From: Haematobia irritans
Lineage: Eukaryota > Arthropoda > Insecta > Diptera > Muscidae
Length of the DNA stretch: 64,000 nucleotides
Reading direction: 5' to 3'
Assembly (NCBI RefSeq): GCF_050003625.1
Contig: NC_134399.1
Coordinates: 154,684,473-154,748,472, forward strand
The position numbers were made by a program, and so were the translations under genes. Shown here piece after piece: positions 47,920-59,256 of the stretch. Positions within the stretch are counted from its first letter, which is position 1, and every line of letters starts with the position of its first letter. Under the pieces are notes generated by a model that was not told where the DNA came from, ran no database searches, and worked only from the letters and a program-made list of their open reading frames with translations.

Positions 47920-48847
47920 AAGGGTGATTCTTTTGAGGTTAGGATTTTCATGCATTAGTATTTGACAGATCACGTGGGATTTCAGACATGGTGTCAAAGA
48001 GAAAGATGCTCAGTATGCTTTGACATTTCATCATGAATAGACTTACGATCTGCCACAACGTCGAATTTTCAGTGAATGGGCCCTAGTTGGCAGAAAATCC
48101 GCTTTATTATCGACAAATTTTGTTCAGCGATGAGGCTCATTTCTGGTTGAATGGCTACGTAAATAAGCAAAATTGCCGCATTTGGAGTGAAGAGCAACCA
48201 GAAGCCGTTCAAGAACTGCCCATGCATCCCGAAAAATGCACTGTTTGGTGTGGTTTGTACGCTGGTGGAATCATTGGACCGTATTTTTTCAAAGATGCTG
48301 TTGGACGCAACGTTACGGTGAATGGCGATCGCTATCGTTCGATGCTAACAAACTTTTTGTTGCCAAAAATGGAAGAACTGAACTTGGTTGACATGTGGTT
48401 TCAACAAGATGGCGCTACATGCCACACAGCTCGCGATTCTATGGCCATTTTGAGGGAAAACTTCGGAGAACAATTCATCTCAAGAAATGGACCGGTAAGT
48501 TGGCCACCAAGATCATGCGATTTGACGCCTTTAGACTATTTTTTGTGGGGCTACGTCAAGTCTAAAGTCTACAGAAATAAGCCAGCAACTATTCCAGCTT
48601 TGGAAGACAACATTTCCGAAGAAATTCGGGCTATTCCGGCCGAAATGCTCGAAAAAGTTGCCCAAAATTGGACTTTCCGAATGGACCACCTAAGACGCAG
48701 CCGCGGTCAACATTTAAATGAAATTATCTTCAAAAAGTAAATGTCATGGACCAATCTAACGTTTCAAATAAAGAACCGATGAGATTTTGCAAATTTTATG
48801 CGTTTTTTTTTTAAAAAAAGTTATCAAGCTCTGAACAAATCACCCTT
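47920..48847 (+). mobile_element. DD41D rosa-type element, internally deleted
   Basis: Ends AAGGGTGATTCTTTTGAG and the inverse of AAGGGTGATTTGTTCAGAGC, with TA on both sides (47918-47919, 48848-48849). At 928 bp it is shorter than the roughly 1.3 kb usual for autonomous members of this superfamily. The missing part is the 5' coding region. It is inserted near the 5' end of the Helitron. Confidence 0.85.
48087..48740 (+). pseudogene. rosa-type DD41D transposase, catalytic domain open, N-terminus lost
   Basis: The 217-residue frame holds the full catalytic domain: ILFSDEAHFWLNGYVNKQNC (D15), MWFQQDGATCHTA (D108) and PRSCDLTPLDYFLWGY (D150). D108 and D150 are separated by 41 residues, the DD41D signature of the rosa group known from tephritid and other flies. 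It ends GQHLNEIIFKK. The DNA-binding HTH domain is missing. Upstream at 47990-48080 only the start (MVSKRKMLSM-like) and a short RRIFSEWA-like piece remain. I infer it cannot transpose on its own. Confidence 0.85.
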
Positions 48848-50132
48848 TATATAGATAGATAGATATATAGATATATTCTTGATCAGGGAAAATTTCTAAG
48901 ACGATATAACCATGTCTGTCTGTCTGTTGTAATCACGCTACAGCTTTCAATAATGGATATATAGTCCTGTTATTTGGCACAGATTCGTTTTTTGTTTGCA
49001 GCCAGGTCAAGTTCGAAGATGGGCTTAACCGACCCCCTGATTTGGGGTTTTGGGCTTCTATAAACCGTTTTTTCTATCCGATTTGCCTGAAATTGGATTT
49101 CTAGAGGTATTTGAGGACCACAAGTAGGTGTGCCGAAAATGGTGCCATAGGTCCTTGTTTTGGTATAGCCCCCATATAGACCGATCTCCCGATTTTACTT
49201 CTTGGGCTTCTAGAAACCTTATTATCAATCCGATTTACCTGAAATTTGAAATTTAGAGGTATTTTAGTACCACAAAGAGGTGTATCGCAAATGGGGCGTA
49301 TCAGCCAATGTTTTGCTATAGCCCCCATATGGATTGATTGTGTTTTCAATCTGATTTGTCTGAAATTTGAAATCTATAGGTATTTTAGGACCGCAAATGG
49401 GTGTGGCAAAAATGGGGCGTATCTTTTGATATATCCCCCATATAGACCGATTACTTCTTGTGCTTCTAGAAAACGTATTTTCAAGATTTGCCTGAAATTT
49501 TAAATCTAGCGGTATTTTCAAACCACACGAGTTGGTGTCTATCGGTCCAGGTTTTGGTATAGCCCCCATATAGACCGATATCCCGATTTTTCTTCTTAGG
49601 CTTCTAGAAACCTTATTATCAATCCGATTTACCTGAAATTTGAAATTTAGAGGTATTTTAGCACCAAAAATAGGTGTATCGAAAATGGGGCGTATCGGGC
49701 AGTGTTTTACTATAGCCCTCATATAGACCGATCTCCCGAATTTACTTCTTGGGCTTTTAGAAACAATCGTGTTTTTCCAATTTGCCTGAAATTAAAATTC
49801 TAGAGATTTTTTATGGCTATAAATAGGTGTTCCGAATATATTGTGTATCGGTAGAGATTTTGACATATCCCCCTTACAAAACCGTCCACCGATTTGCGGT
49901 CCAGATTATATAGGGTTTTCAGAACAACAATTAGGTGTGCTGAATTTGGTGTGTATCGGTGTGTGTTTTCGGCACAGCACCCATATAGACTGATCTCCCG
50001 ATTTAACTCCTTGGGCTTATATTAACCGTAGTTGTTATCAAATTTGCCTCCATATAGACCAATGTCACTTGAGGGTATAGAAGGCGCACTGATCAAGAAA
50101 ATTGCATGAAACTGAAAGCAAAATTTCCAGGC

Positions 50133-50395
50133 CTCATTTGGAAAAAATACAGCCTGATGATGCCGCCAGCCCATAAACCGCACCAAACAGTCATTCTTTG
50201 TGGGTGCATTGGTTTTTCGACAATCACTCTTGGATTCTCATTCGACCAAATGCGTCAATTCTGTTTATTGACGAATCCACTGAGGTGAAAATGTGCCTCA
50301 TCACTGAAGATGATTTTCTTCGAAAATTGATCATTCCATTCTGCCCATTCACGACGTCCATGGTTCAAATTGAGTAAGTCTGAAATAGAGAAATG
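50133..50395 (-). pseudogene. rosa/mariner-type transposase fragment
   Basis: On the minus strand the text reads NLNHGRREWAEWNDQFSKKI, IFSDEAHFHLSGFVNKQN, a stop where a cysteine is usual, then RIWSNENPRVIVEKPMHPQR and MTVWCGLWAGGII. This is the first third of a catalytic domain related to, but different from, the one at 48087-48740. No inverted ends are visible. It lies within family B copy 3. Confidence 0.8.
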
Positions 50396-50596
50396 TCAAA
50401 TAAAATTCGGAAAAAACTTGGCGTTTATGTGTGGTTCACATTCAACATCGGCCCTTACACTTTAACCATCCATTATTTGATTCATGGTAGTCGGTATTTA
50501 AGATTCGACCCGGCCGAATTTACTGCTGTATATCCTTGTTTTGTAATAAAACTAAGTTTAAATTACACCCAGAAAAAAATGAACCCACAATGAAAA

Positions 50597-52131
50597 CAAG
50601 TATATACGGCCGAAAAATTCGGCCAGGCCGAATCGTATGTACCCTCCAGATTGCATAGAAACTTGTACTAAAGACTGCCATCCACAATCGAATTTACGGT
50701 AACACTTGTCGATGGCAAAGTATCTTAAAACTTCTTAACATCGTCTTCTCAATTGTAAGTTAGTCCATGCGGGGAATATTTTAAACAAAAAAGGCCAATT
50801 AAACACGTATATAATTCAGTGTGACAAAATTTTCCATAGAAATAAAATTTTGACAAAATTTTCTGTAGAAATAAAATGTTGACAACATTTTCGATAGAAA
50901 TAAAATCGTGACAAAATTTTGTAGAGTAATAAAATATTGACAAAATTTTCTATAGAAATAAAATTTTGGTAGATTATTTTTGGGGATCGGCTATATATAA
51001 CTATAGACCGATATAAACCAATTTTGGCATGGCTATTAGCGGCCATATACTAGCGCAATGTACCAAATTTCACCACGTACCAAATTTCAACCGGATCGGA
51101 TGAATTTTGCTCCTCCAAGAGCTCCGGAGTTCAAATCTGGGGATCGGTTTAAATGGGTGTTATATATAATTAAGACCGGTATGGACACATTTTTGCATCG
51201 TTGTTAGAGACCATATGCTAACACCACGTACCAAATTTCAGCCGGATCGGATGAAATTTGTTCTCTTAGATGCTCCGCAAGCCAAATGAGGGATCGGTTT
51301 ATATGGGGGCTATATATAATTATGGACCGATGTTTTTGCATAATTATTAGAGACAATATACTTACACCATGTACCAAATTTCAACCGAATCGGACGAATT
51401 TTGCTTCTCAAAGAGGCTCCGCAAGTCACATCTGGAGATCGGTTTATATGGGGGCTATATATAATTGTGGACCGATATGGACCAATTTTTGCATGGTTGT
51501 TAGGGACCATATAGTTACACCACGTACCAAATTTTAGCCGGATCGGTTAGGGGCTATATATAATTATGGACCGATTTGGACCAATTTTTGCATAATTGTT
51601 GGAGACCATATACTAACACCACGTACCAAATTTCAGCCGGATTGGATGAATTTTGCTTCTCAGAGAGGCCCCGCAAGTCAAATCTGGGGATCGGTTTATA
51701 TGGTAGCTATATATAATTATGGACCGATGTGGACCAATTTTTGCATAGTTGTTAGGGACCATATACTTACACCACGTACCAAATTTCAGGCGGATCGGTT
51801 GAAATTTACTTCTCTTAGAGGCTCCGCAAGTCAAATCTGAGCGTCGGTTTATATGGGGGCTATACGTAAAAGTGGTCCGATATGGCGCATTTGCCTACAT
51901 CATCACCTACATCAATAACAGCTACTTGTGCCAAGTTTTAAGTAAATAGCTTGTTTCGCTCGGAAGTTGGCGTGATTTCAAAAGACGGACGGACGGACAC
52001 GCTTAGATCGACTCAGAATATCACCACGACCCAGAATATATATATTTTTTTATGGGGTCTTAGAGCAATATTTCGGTGTGTTGCAAACGGAATGACAAAG
52101 TTATTCCGTCCTATGGTGGAGGGTATAAAAA
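50597..52131 (+). mobile_element. Composite repeat family A, copy 8 (forward)
   Basis: Starts AACAAGTATATACGGCCGAA and ends CTATGGTGGAGGGTATAAAA. It holds five 29-bp units (50820-50965), about six 150-bp units (51000-51850), and an AGACGGACGGACGGACACGC tract. The right end has the private variant GGTGTGTTGCAAACGGAA in place of GATGTGTTACAAACGG, also found in the palindrome partner. Confidence 0.85.
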
Positions 52132-52666
52132 TGTAGGTTTATATTAGAAAATGTTAATTAAAATATTTTAATAATTGAACCATGATACAAAACAGTTAAT
52201 AATTTTTGTCAAATTGAGGATAATTCATTAAAAATTTATTCAGTTTTTCAATAAAATTTCATATTTTTGAAGGAATTAAAAATTGTTAACATGTCTTTAG
52301 TGCTATATGAAATTTTCGACAGAGACAATTTAAGTAAAATAAATATAAAAAAAATTTTAGTTAAATTGTCTCTGTCGAAAATTTCATATAGCACTAAAGA
52401 CATGTTAACAATTTTTAATTCCTTCAAAAATATGAAATTTTATTGAAAAATTTAATAAATTTTTTAATGAATTTTCCTCAATCTGACAAAAATTATTAAC
52501 TGTTTTGTATCATGGTTCAATTCCTAAAATATTTTAATTAACATTTTCTAATATAAACCTACATTTTTATACCCTCCACCATAATACTGAATAACTTTGT
52601 CATTCCGTTTGCAACACACCGAAATATTGCTCTAAGACCCCGTATATATATTCTGGGTCGTGGTGA
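52021..52666. repeat. 646-bp palindrome with ~315-bp arms
   Basis: The left arm (52021-52340) and right arm (52353-52666) are inverted copies with a few percent mismatches around about 12 bases of AT-rich spacer. The outer 110 bases of each arm are the right end of family A. The inner 205 bases are sequence such as GTCTTTAGTGCTATATGAAA and its inverse. A private family A variant (GTGTGTTGCAAACGG) occurs in both arms, so they arose by inverted duplication, not by two insertions. Confidence 0.9.
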
Positions 52667-52774
52667 GCAAAAAAAAAATCGTTTGAGCAAAATTTACCTA
52701 CTTTAAGAAAATATAAACTATTTTCATATTTAATACAATTGTGTACCTTATTTATATAAAACTTTTTTTCTCAC

Positions 52775-53297
52775 ACACAAAAAAAAATTCTGATTCAATC
52801 ACGAAATTAATTGATCCAATTAATTTTTTAATTGAAATGTCTTCAATCACGAAAATGATAGTATCAATCACAGTTTTAATTGGGCATAGAAAAATTCTTG
52901 ATTAAAAAATTAATTGATGTCATTAGCAATTTTCAATTAATTTTTTAATTGATTCAATTAAAAATTTAATTGATTTTGAATGCAAACCCCAATTAATTTT
53001 TTATTTAAAAAGGCAACTATTTTCAATTACTTTCTGAATTGGCTTAGAGTTTTTATTTGGATTAAGAAATGTTCATCACTTTTTTAACTGACTTAGTCTT
53101 CCGAATTTCATTAAAAATTAATTGTATCAATTAATTTTTTAATTAAAAATTTTAAAATTTTCAATCATTGACTTAATTAACTTAATGTTTCTATCTTGAT
53201 TAAAAAGTTAATTGTATCAATTAATTTATTAATTGAAAAAACATTCAACTTCAATTAACTTTATAATTGGAAATATTTTGGTGATATTTTTTCTGTG
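52775..53297. mobile_element. ~520-bp palindrome-rich MITE
   Basis: Ends CACAAAAAAAAATTCTGA and the inverse of CACAGAAAAAATATCACC. The interior repeats AATTAATTTTTTAATTGA and TTAATTGTATCAATTAATTT many times, so it can fold on itself in many registers. Copies of the end word CACA(C)AAA occur in other MITEs here. Confidence 0.65.
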
Positions 53298-54797
53298 CAT
53301 ATTTAGTTTACATTATTAAAATAAGCAAAAAATAATTAAAATAAGAAAAGTGTTCCTCATATTTGGCAAAATTAAACAAAAGTAAACTAATTTTTATGGA
53401 CTCAAATAAAGTGAAATCGCAGTAGCTTTAGTTTATCCACTGATTTTTCCCTGTGTATATTGAAGCTATATCTAAATCTGAAGCGATTTCAACCAAATTT
53501 GCCGTGCATAGAAGAATCTTAATTCTACTCCCTATGAAAAATTGCACATAAATCGGAGTAAAATTTTGGTTTCTGTTGTCATATGAGTGTAAATCGGGCG
53601 AATGATATAAATGGGAGCAATATCTAAATCTGAGCCGATTTCAATCAAATATTTCACACTTTACGACGCTATTAATTGTAAAATTTAAAGCAAATTAAGA
53701 TAACAGACACAATAATTTTTTTTTTTTTTTTAATTTGTTAAAGAAATTGTTTTGTAGTTTGAAGGAACAAATTGAAGTTCAAAATTGCAAGAATGTCTCC
53801 AATGCCACTCGAATTTCAAGATGGGCGTATTTGTAGTAAAATTTACAAATTTAAAGAAACAATGACCTATTTCCCTCTCCAAGACTCCGATTCCACAGCC
53901 CTGGTAAACACTCCAGTGACACCCAAGTACTCCATTTGTTAATATTTATCGAGAGCAACTGACAGCATTTCAAACGTCAAAGTATGCAATAAAAACTTTT
54001 CATGGAATGCTTCATATTAAATAATATTCCACGACAATGGCACTAAACAATGAATAATGCACAACAATAAGCACCTGAAAGCCAAAGCCAAGCAAGCCAT
54101 GGACCGACCATCCATCCTTAGAGCTCTAACCCAATGGCGACAAGAAAGAGAAAAAACAAACACAAAAAATATAACATGTCAACAATCTAGGATATATTTT
54201 TGCTCATATTGCAAATAAGTAAATGAAGGTGGTATTTGTGTCACTGACGGGTTTTAAGGAGTTCTTCATCTTGGTGTAATTTTACTCTTTGTTAGATTAT
54301 GGTACCTAGCCTTTTATTGTCGTTGCTCCTTTAACTAACTTGAGTCTGGGTATAATTTTAAAATATTGCTTTAGACAATCCCTTGAGATTTAATTTTATT
54401 AACAAAAAAATAAACACACTAAGCATTGGCTTATTTATTGCCTTGTCCCAAAGAGGACATCAAACTTTATGCTTTTCGAATTCAGACAGGGCAATAAAAC
54501 GATAAATTCTAATACAAAGGCTTTTGAATGGAATGCATCAGAAGATTTATTTTTTTTTTCAAAAAAAGTTTAATTTTAAGGGTACTATAATTTTGCAAAA
54601 ATTTCAAAATAAACTAAAAAATAATGACATAATAAATAAATGTCCCCATATTGATTGCGCAAAAGTGAATGTGTTTTATCAGGCGATACATATTTATTGA
54701 AGATATATTCATATCCCAGCAAAAAAAAGCGTCGCCAAAAAAGTAGTGAAAATGTTCTTTTTGGATCCGGAAGTAGTGCAAACATGGGCTTGTCCAC
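53298..54797. other. Intronic sequence with a decayed family D fragment
   Basis: 53455-53700 resembles reversed family D units (GAAGCTATATCTAAATCTGA, GGAGCAATATCTAAATCTGA). The remainder looks single-copy. 54585-54800 has several overlapping frames without a recognisable product. Confidence 0.5.
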
Positions 54798-55140
54798 GGG
54801 AGCCACCGTGGTGCAATGGTTAGCATGCCCGCCTTGGATACACAAGGTCGTGGGTTCGATTCCTGCTTCGACAGAACACCAAAAAGTTTTTCAGCGGTGG
54901 ATTATCACACCTCACTAATGCTGGTGACATTTCTGAGGGTTTCAAAGCTTCTCTAAGTGGTTTTACTGCAATGTGGAGCGCTGTTCGACTCGGCTATAAA
55001 AAGGAAGACCCTTGTCATTGAGCTTAACATGGAATTGGGCAGCGCTCAGTGATAAGAGAGAAGTTCGCCAATGTAGTATCACAATGGACTGAATATTCTT
55101 AGTGAGCCTGATACATCGGGCTGCTATCTAACCCAACCTA
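54798..55140 (+). mobile_element. Full-length tRNA-derived SINE
   Basis: The tRNA-like head starts GGGAGCCACCGTGGTGCAAT, with box A-like TGGTTAGCATGCCCGCC and box B GGGTTCGATTCC. The 343-bp element continues with a body (GGTGACATTTCTGAGGGTTT, TGTCATTGAGCTTAACATGG) and ends GTGAGCCTGATACATCGGGC, TGCTATCTAACCCAACCTAA. Flanks ATGGGCTTGTCC and ATGGGTTCGTCA are a likely decayed target duplication. It is transcribed by RNA polymerase III if like other SINEs. Its last 65 bases match the LINE at 56319-57578, the likely source of its reverse transcriptase. Confidence 0.85.
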
Positions 55141-56318
55141 ATATGGGTTCGTCATAGGACGGATGTTCACCATTTCAACAGCCGTTGCACTGAATTTGCA
55201 TCTCTTCTTACTCTGTGATTCTTATTAAGTGTTTCGGATGTGAATTAAAAAATGTTGTCATATTTTGCCAAATAAATAATTTTTATAATTTTTTTTCTGA
55301 TTTTTAATGCATTCTAACGATTCGGACGTTTGAATTAAAAATTTTTGAATTTTTGAAGACTGTCATCCACAATCGAATTACTTGGGTTGCGGTAACTTTT
55401 GCCGATGACAAGGTATCTTGAAACTTCCTAGTACCGTAATATATACCACGTAGTCCATACGTGGTATAATTAAACTTAAAATTTTCTATAGAAAAAAAAT
55501 TTTGAAAAAGTAAAATTCTGACAACATTTTCTATAGAAGTAAAGTTTGGACAAAATTTTCTATAGAAATACGATTTCAACAAAATTTTCTATAGAAATAA
55601 CATTTTGAAAATTTTCTATAGAAATAAAATTTTTACAAAATTTTCAAAAAATTTAAAAATTTGACAATATTCTCTATAGAATTAAACTTTTGACAACATT
55701 TTCTACAGAAATAAAATTTTGCCAAAACCTTCAATAGAAATAAAATTTGACAAAATTTTCTATAGGAATAAAATTTCGACAAAATTTTCTATAGGAACCA
55801 AATTTCGACAAAATTTTCTATAGAAATAAAATTTTGACAAAATATTCTATAGAAATAAAATTTTGCTAGAATATTTTTGTTCGAGTGGCAAGCATGATTA
55901 TGAACCGATGTGGACCAATTTTTGTGTGATTGGGGATCGGCTATATATAACTATAGACCGATATGGACCAATTTTGGCATGGTTATTAGCGGCCATATAT
56001 TAACACCACGTTGCAAATTTCAACCGGATCGGATGAATTTTGCTCGTCCAAGTGGCTCCGGAGTTCAAATCTGGGGATCGGTTTATATATGGGCTATATA
56101 TAATTATGGACTGATATGGACCAATTTTTGAATGGTTGTTAAAGACCATATACCAAAACCATGTACCAAATTTCAGCCGTATCGGATGAAATTTGCTTCT
56201 CTTTGAGGCCCCGCCAGCCAAATCTGGGGATCGGTTTATATGGGGGCTATATATAATTATGGACCGATGTGGACCAATTTTTGAATGGTTCTTAGAGACC
56301 ATATACTAATACCATGTA

Positions 56319-57578
56319 GGTTAGGTTAGGTTAAAGTGGCAGCCCGATTAAGATTCAGGCTCACTTAGACTATTCAGTCCATTGTGATACCACATTAACT
56401 AAAAGTACCTATTACATATGTGCACTTCTAGTTTTAACCGCTGAACCTTCTTGATTATTTTTCTTTGTTGAACCAACCAGATTGTTCCAAAAATATTAGC
56501 AGACTGCTTAAGTTAACGTTTTCCAGATCCGCCAGTAATCTGAAGCTATATGCTCCTAGAAGTTGCTTGCGCTTTACACAAAATGCAGGACACTCACACA
56601 AGAGGTGTTTAATTGATTCTTTTTCCTCCGCATCATGACAGCTCATACAATAGTCATTATACTTCGCGCCAATAGTTTTTGCAAAATCGCCTATCAGGCA
56701 GCGACCCGTTATAGCAGATATCAGGAGTGATATCTGACGTCTCGAGAACATTAGCATATCTAGTGTGCGGTTTAAGTTGAAATGGGGCCATATTTGCTTG
56801 GTGTCGTTACAACCCTTGCAATTCTCCCATCGAACATTTGCCATCCTAACAGCCTTCTCACGCAGCATGAGCTTGCAGGTAGCTAGGGGCATACCAACAA
56901 ATTCCAGTTCCCCTGGAATATGTAAGGTAGTCCCTAGCCTTGCCAACTCATCCGCTTCGCAGTTCCCCGGTATGTTCCTATGGCCAGGCACCCATATTAG
57001 GTGAATATTGTACTGCTCAGCCATCTCATTGAGAGATTTGCGGCAGTCGATGGCCGTTTTCGAGTTGAGGAACACAGAGTCCAAGGATTTTATTGCAGGT
57101 TGACTGTCTGAGTATATATTAATGCCAATATTTGTTGGAACATTACTTCTCAGCCAATTCGCCACCTCTCTTATTGCTAATATTTCAGCCTGAAAAACAC
57201 TACAGTGATTAGGTAATCTTTTCGCTATTCGAATTTCCAGATCTTTAGAATATACTCCGAACCCCACTTGTCCATTCAATTTGGAGCCATCAGTATAGAA
57301 ATCTATATATCTTTTATTCCCCGGGGTCTGTGTACACCACGCCTCACTGTTGGGAATTAGAGTTTCAAACTTTTTGTCGAAAAGTGGTTTTGCCAGGGTA
57401 TAATCCACTACGTTAGGCACATCTGGCATTATTTTGAGGACCGAACTATGACCGTACATTTTTTCCGACCACAGCGATAGCTCGCGCAACCGCACAGCCG
57501 TTGTTGCAGCTGACTGTTTGGCCAAAATGTCTAAAGGCAATAGATGTAGCATGACATTAAGGGAGAACCTAACCTAAC
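56319..57578 (-). mobile_element. 5'-truncated LINE with RNase H and (CCTAA)n tail
   Basis: The insert is flanked by perfect 13-bp copies of CTAATACCATGTA (56306-56318, 57579-57591). Its 3' end on the minus strand reads ATCACAATGGACTGAATAGT, TAATCGGGCTGCCACTTTAA and CCTAACCTAACC, then the flank. The last 65 or so bases are shared with the SINE. The 5' edge also carries a short TTAGGTTAGGTT. Only the final 365 codons of ORF2 are present. Non-LTR elements move by target-primed reverse transcription, which explains the truncation and duplication. Confidence 0.9.
56455..57552 (-). CDS. LINE ORF2 C-terminal part: RNase H and cysteine-rich tail
   Basis: The open frame of 365 residues begins inside ORF2. 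The RNase H domain (about 82-205) has all four acidic active-site residues: YTDGSK (D88), QAEILAI (E123), YSDSQPA (D149) and NCEADELAR (D201), with WVPGHR between. A C-terminal cysteine/histidine stretch follows at about 305-330 (YCMSCHDAEEKESIKHLLCE). RNase H degrades the RNA strand of the RNA-DNA hybrid during element replication. The endonuclease and reverse transcriptase domains are absent through truncation. The layout fits the I, LOA, R1 or Jockey groups; I did not decide among them. The open frame suggests a fairly recent insertion. Confidence 0.9.
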   Translation of the reverse strand: MLHLLPLDILAKQSAATTAVRLRELSLWSEKMYGHSSVLKIMPDVPNVVDYTLAKPLFDKKFETLIPNSEAWCTQTPGNKRYIDFYTDGSKLNGQVGFGVYSKDLEIRIAKRLPNHCSVFQAEILAIREVANWLRSNVPTNIGINIYSDSQPAIKSLDSVFLNSKTAIDCRKSLNEMAEQYNIHLIWVPGHRNIPGNCEADELARLGTTLHIPGELEFVGMPLATCKLMLREKAVRMANVRWENCKGCNDTKQIWPHFNLNRTLDMLMFSRRQISLLISAITGRCLIGDFAKTIGAKYNDYCMSCHDAEEKESIKHLLCECPAFCVKRKQLLGAYSFRLLADLENVNLSSLLIFLEQSGWFNKEK

Positions 57579-58372
57579 CTAATACCATGTACCAAATTTC
57601 AGCCGTATCGGATGAAACTTGCTTCTCTTTGAGGCTCCGAAAGCCAAACCTGGGGATCGGTTTATATGGGGGCTATATATAATTATGTGAACCGATGCAT
57701 GGTTGTTAGAGACCATATACTAACACCATGTACCAAATTTCAGCCGGATCGGATGAAATTTGCTTCTCTTAGAGCAAGCCCAATTTGGTTGTCCGTTTAT
57801 ATGGGGGCTATACGTAAAAGTGGACCGATATGGACCAATTTTTGCATGGTTGTTAGAGACTATTTACTAACACCATGTACTCTCTTGCTTCTCTTTGAGG
57901 CTCCGCAAGCCAAATTTGGGGGCCCGTTTATATGGGGGCTATACGTAAAAGTGGACCGGTATGGACCAATTTTTGCATGGTTGTTAGAGACCATATACTA
58001 ACACCATGTAGCAAATTTCAGCCGGATCGGATGAAATTTGCTTCTCTTAGAGGCTTAGCAAGCCAAATTTGGGGGTCCGTTTGTATGGGGGCTATACGTA
58101 AAAGTTGATCGATATGGTCCATTTGCAATACCATCCGACCTACATCAATAACAACTACTTGTGCCAAGTTTCAAGTCGATAGCTTGTTTCGTTCGGAAGT
58201 TAGCGTGATTTCAACAGACGGACGGACGGACGGACATGCTCAGATCGACTCAGAATTTCACCACGACCCAGAATATATATACTTTATGGGGTCTTAGAGC
58301 AATATTTCGATGTGTTACAAACGGAATGACAAAGTTAATATACCCCATTCCTATGGTGGAGGGTATAAAAAT

Positions 58373-59256
58373 TAAACTTACCCATTAAAAATAAGAAACA
58401 AACGAGTTATAAATTATTAAATTAAAAGAACTTCTTGTGTAGTTAAAATAAAGAACATCTTTGGGAGTACATCCTTTGAAAGTGCTTTTAAAGTTGTGCG
58501 TTTACTAAATTTTTAAATTTTTTCCACTTAGTAGTGGCCCCTATTGACCACATCACTTGCCAAATTATGTGGTCAATAGTTGGTTTGGAGACAATATTTG
58601 GCCTTATCAGGTGACATGTACACAAATCGGAGCCTTATCTAAATCTCAATCATTCTGTGGAATGTAACATTACAATTTATAGGAAATAACTACAACTCAT
58701 CACAGAATTTTGTATAAAATGAAGGTATTTTGGCTTTTTTTCCTAAACCGTAAGAACATAAATATGTAGGATTTAACCAAATTCTGAACCGATTTGGAGC
58801 AAATTCGAAACATTTAAGTCTATTAGGGAGCTATATCGAAATCGATTTGAAGCAAATTTGGCACACATTGCAAAAATTTTAATTCTACTCTCATTGACCC
58901 CTTGTACTCGTACAGTGAACAAAATGTTGGTGTGAGAACGAGAAATTTGCCTAGCATAGAAGACGCATTTCTCTGATGGAAAGTTTTTTTCCTTGTCCAA
59001 TTGTCGATAAACTTCGACTTAAAAATGGGTATCATAACATAAAAGAAAAAATTTTTTGAAGTCAACTCGGGTTTAATAATTCTGAAAAATTTTTCAGAAT
59101 TAAAAAGATAGAAACCATTAAATTCCCTGACTACTAAAACACAAAAAAGCGTTAGAAAATAGGAGTGTTTTCAAGTCATTTCAATAAGGATTTGTTTGTT
59201 TTTTTTCATATTGTGTCAATATTTTTCCACTATATATTTCGTTAAATTTAACTTAC
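58373..59256. other. Intron flank of the CARP exon
   Basis: Mostly old repeat: 58600-58900 resembles family D units (GGGAGCTATATCGAAATCGA) and 58970-59110 matches 13610-13850. A 13-bp perfect inverted repeat (CTATTGACCACAT, 13-base loop, ATGTGGTCAATAG) lies at 58541-58579. The minus-strand donor for the exon is at 59256-59255. Confidence 0.5.

Larger units (their letters stand above)
45896..48863 (-). mobile_element. Non-autonomous Helitron, copy 2 (reverse), interrupted
   Basis: Reverse reading ends ...GTTACGCTAG at 45896 beside a T, with the hairpin CGCTTCG/CGAAGCG just inside. It is collinear with 31715-33754 over its length. Removing the rosa-type element (47920-48847 plus one TA) leaves about 2.04 kb, the same as copy 1. 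The 157-residue open frame at 46359-46832 partly matches a frame in copy 1 on the equivalent strand (FKFFTKKKSGRSLCKN), but it is not a known protein. Confidence 0.8.
45801..50543 (-). mobile_element. Composite repeat family B, copy 3, holding a Helitron
   Basis: Opens TTATACCCACCACCATAGAA and closes CCGGCCGAATTTACTGCTGT then ATATCCTTG. B sequence is seen at 45801-45895 and from 48864 on, with TCTGTCTGTCTGTTG at 48914-48928 and six or seven units with GGTATAGCCCCCATATAGAC. The Helitron (45896-48863) interrupts it at AAAGTA/TATATTCTTGATCAGG. A rosa-type fragment lies near the far end. Confidence 0.75.
55345..58372 (+). mobile_element. Composite repeat family A, copy 10, split by a LINE
   Basis: The left hairpin is missing. 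A sequence starts GAAGACTGTCATCCACAATC near 55345. It has 13 or so 29-bp units (55475-55865) and 150-bp units before and after the LINE insertion (to 58090). ACGGACGGACGGACGG lies at 58217-58234, followed by TATATATACTTTATGGGGTC and the right end. Confidence 0.85.
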
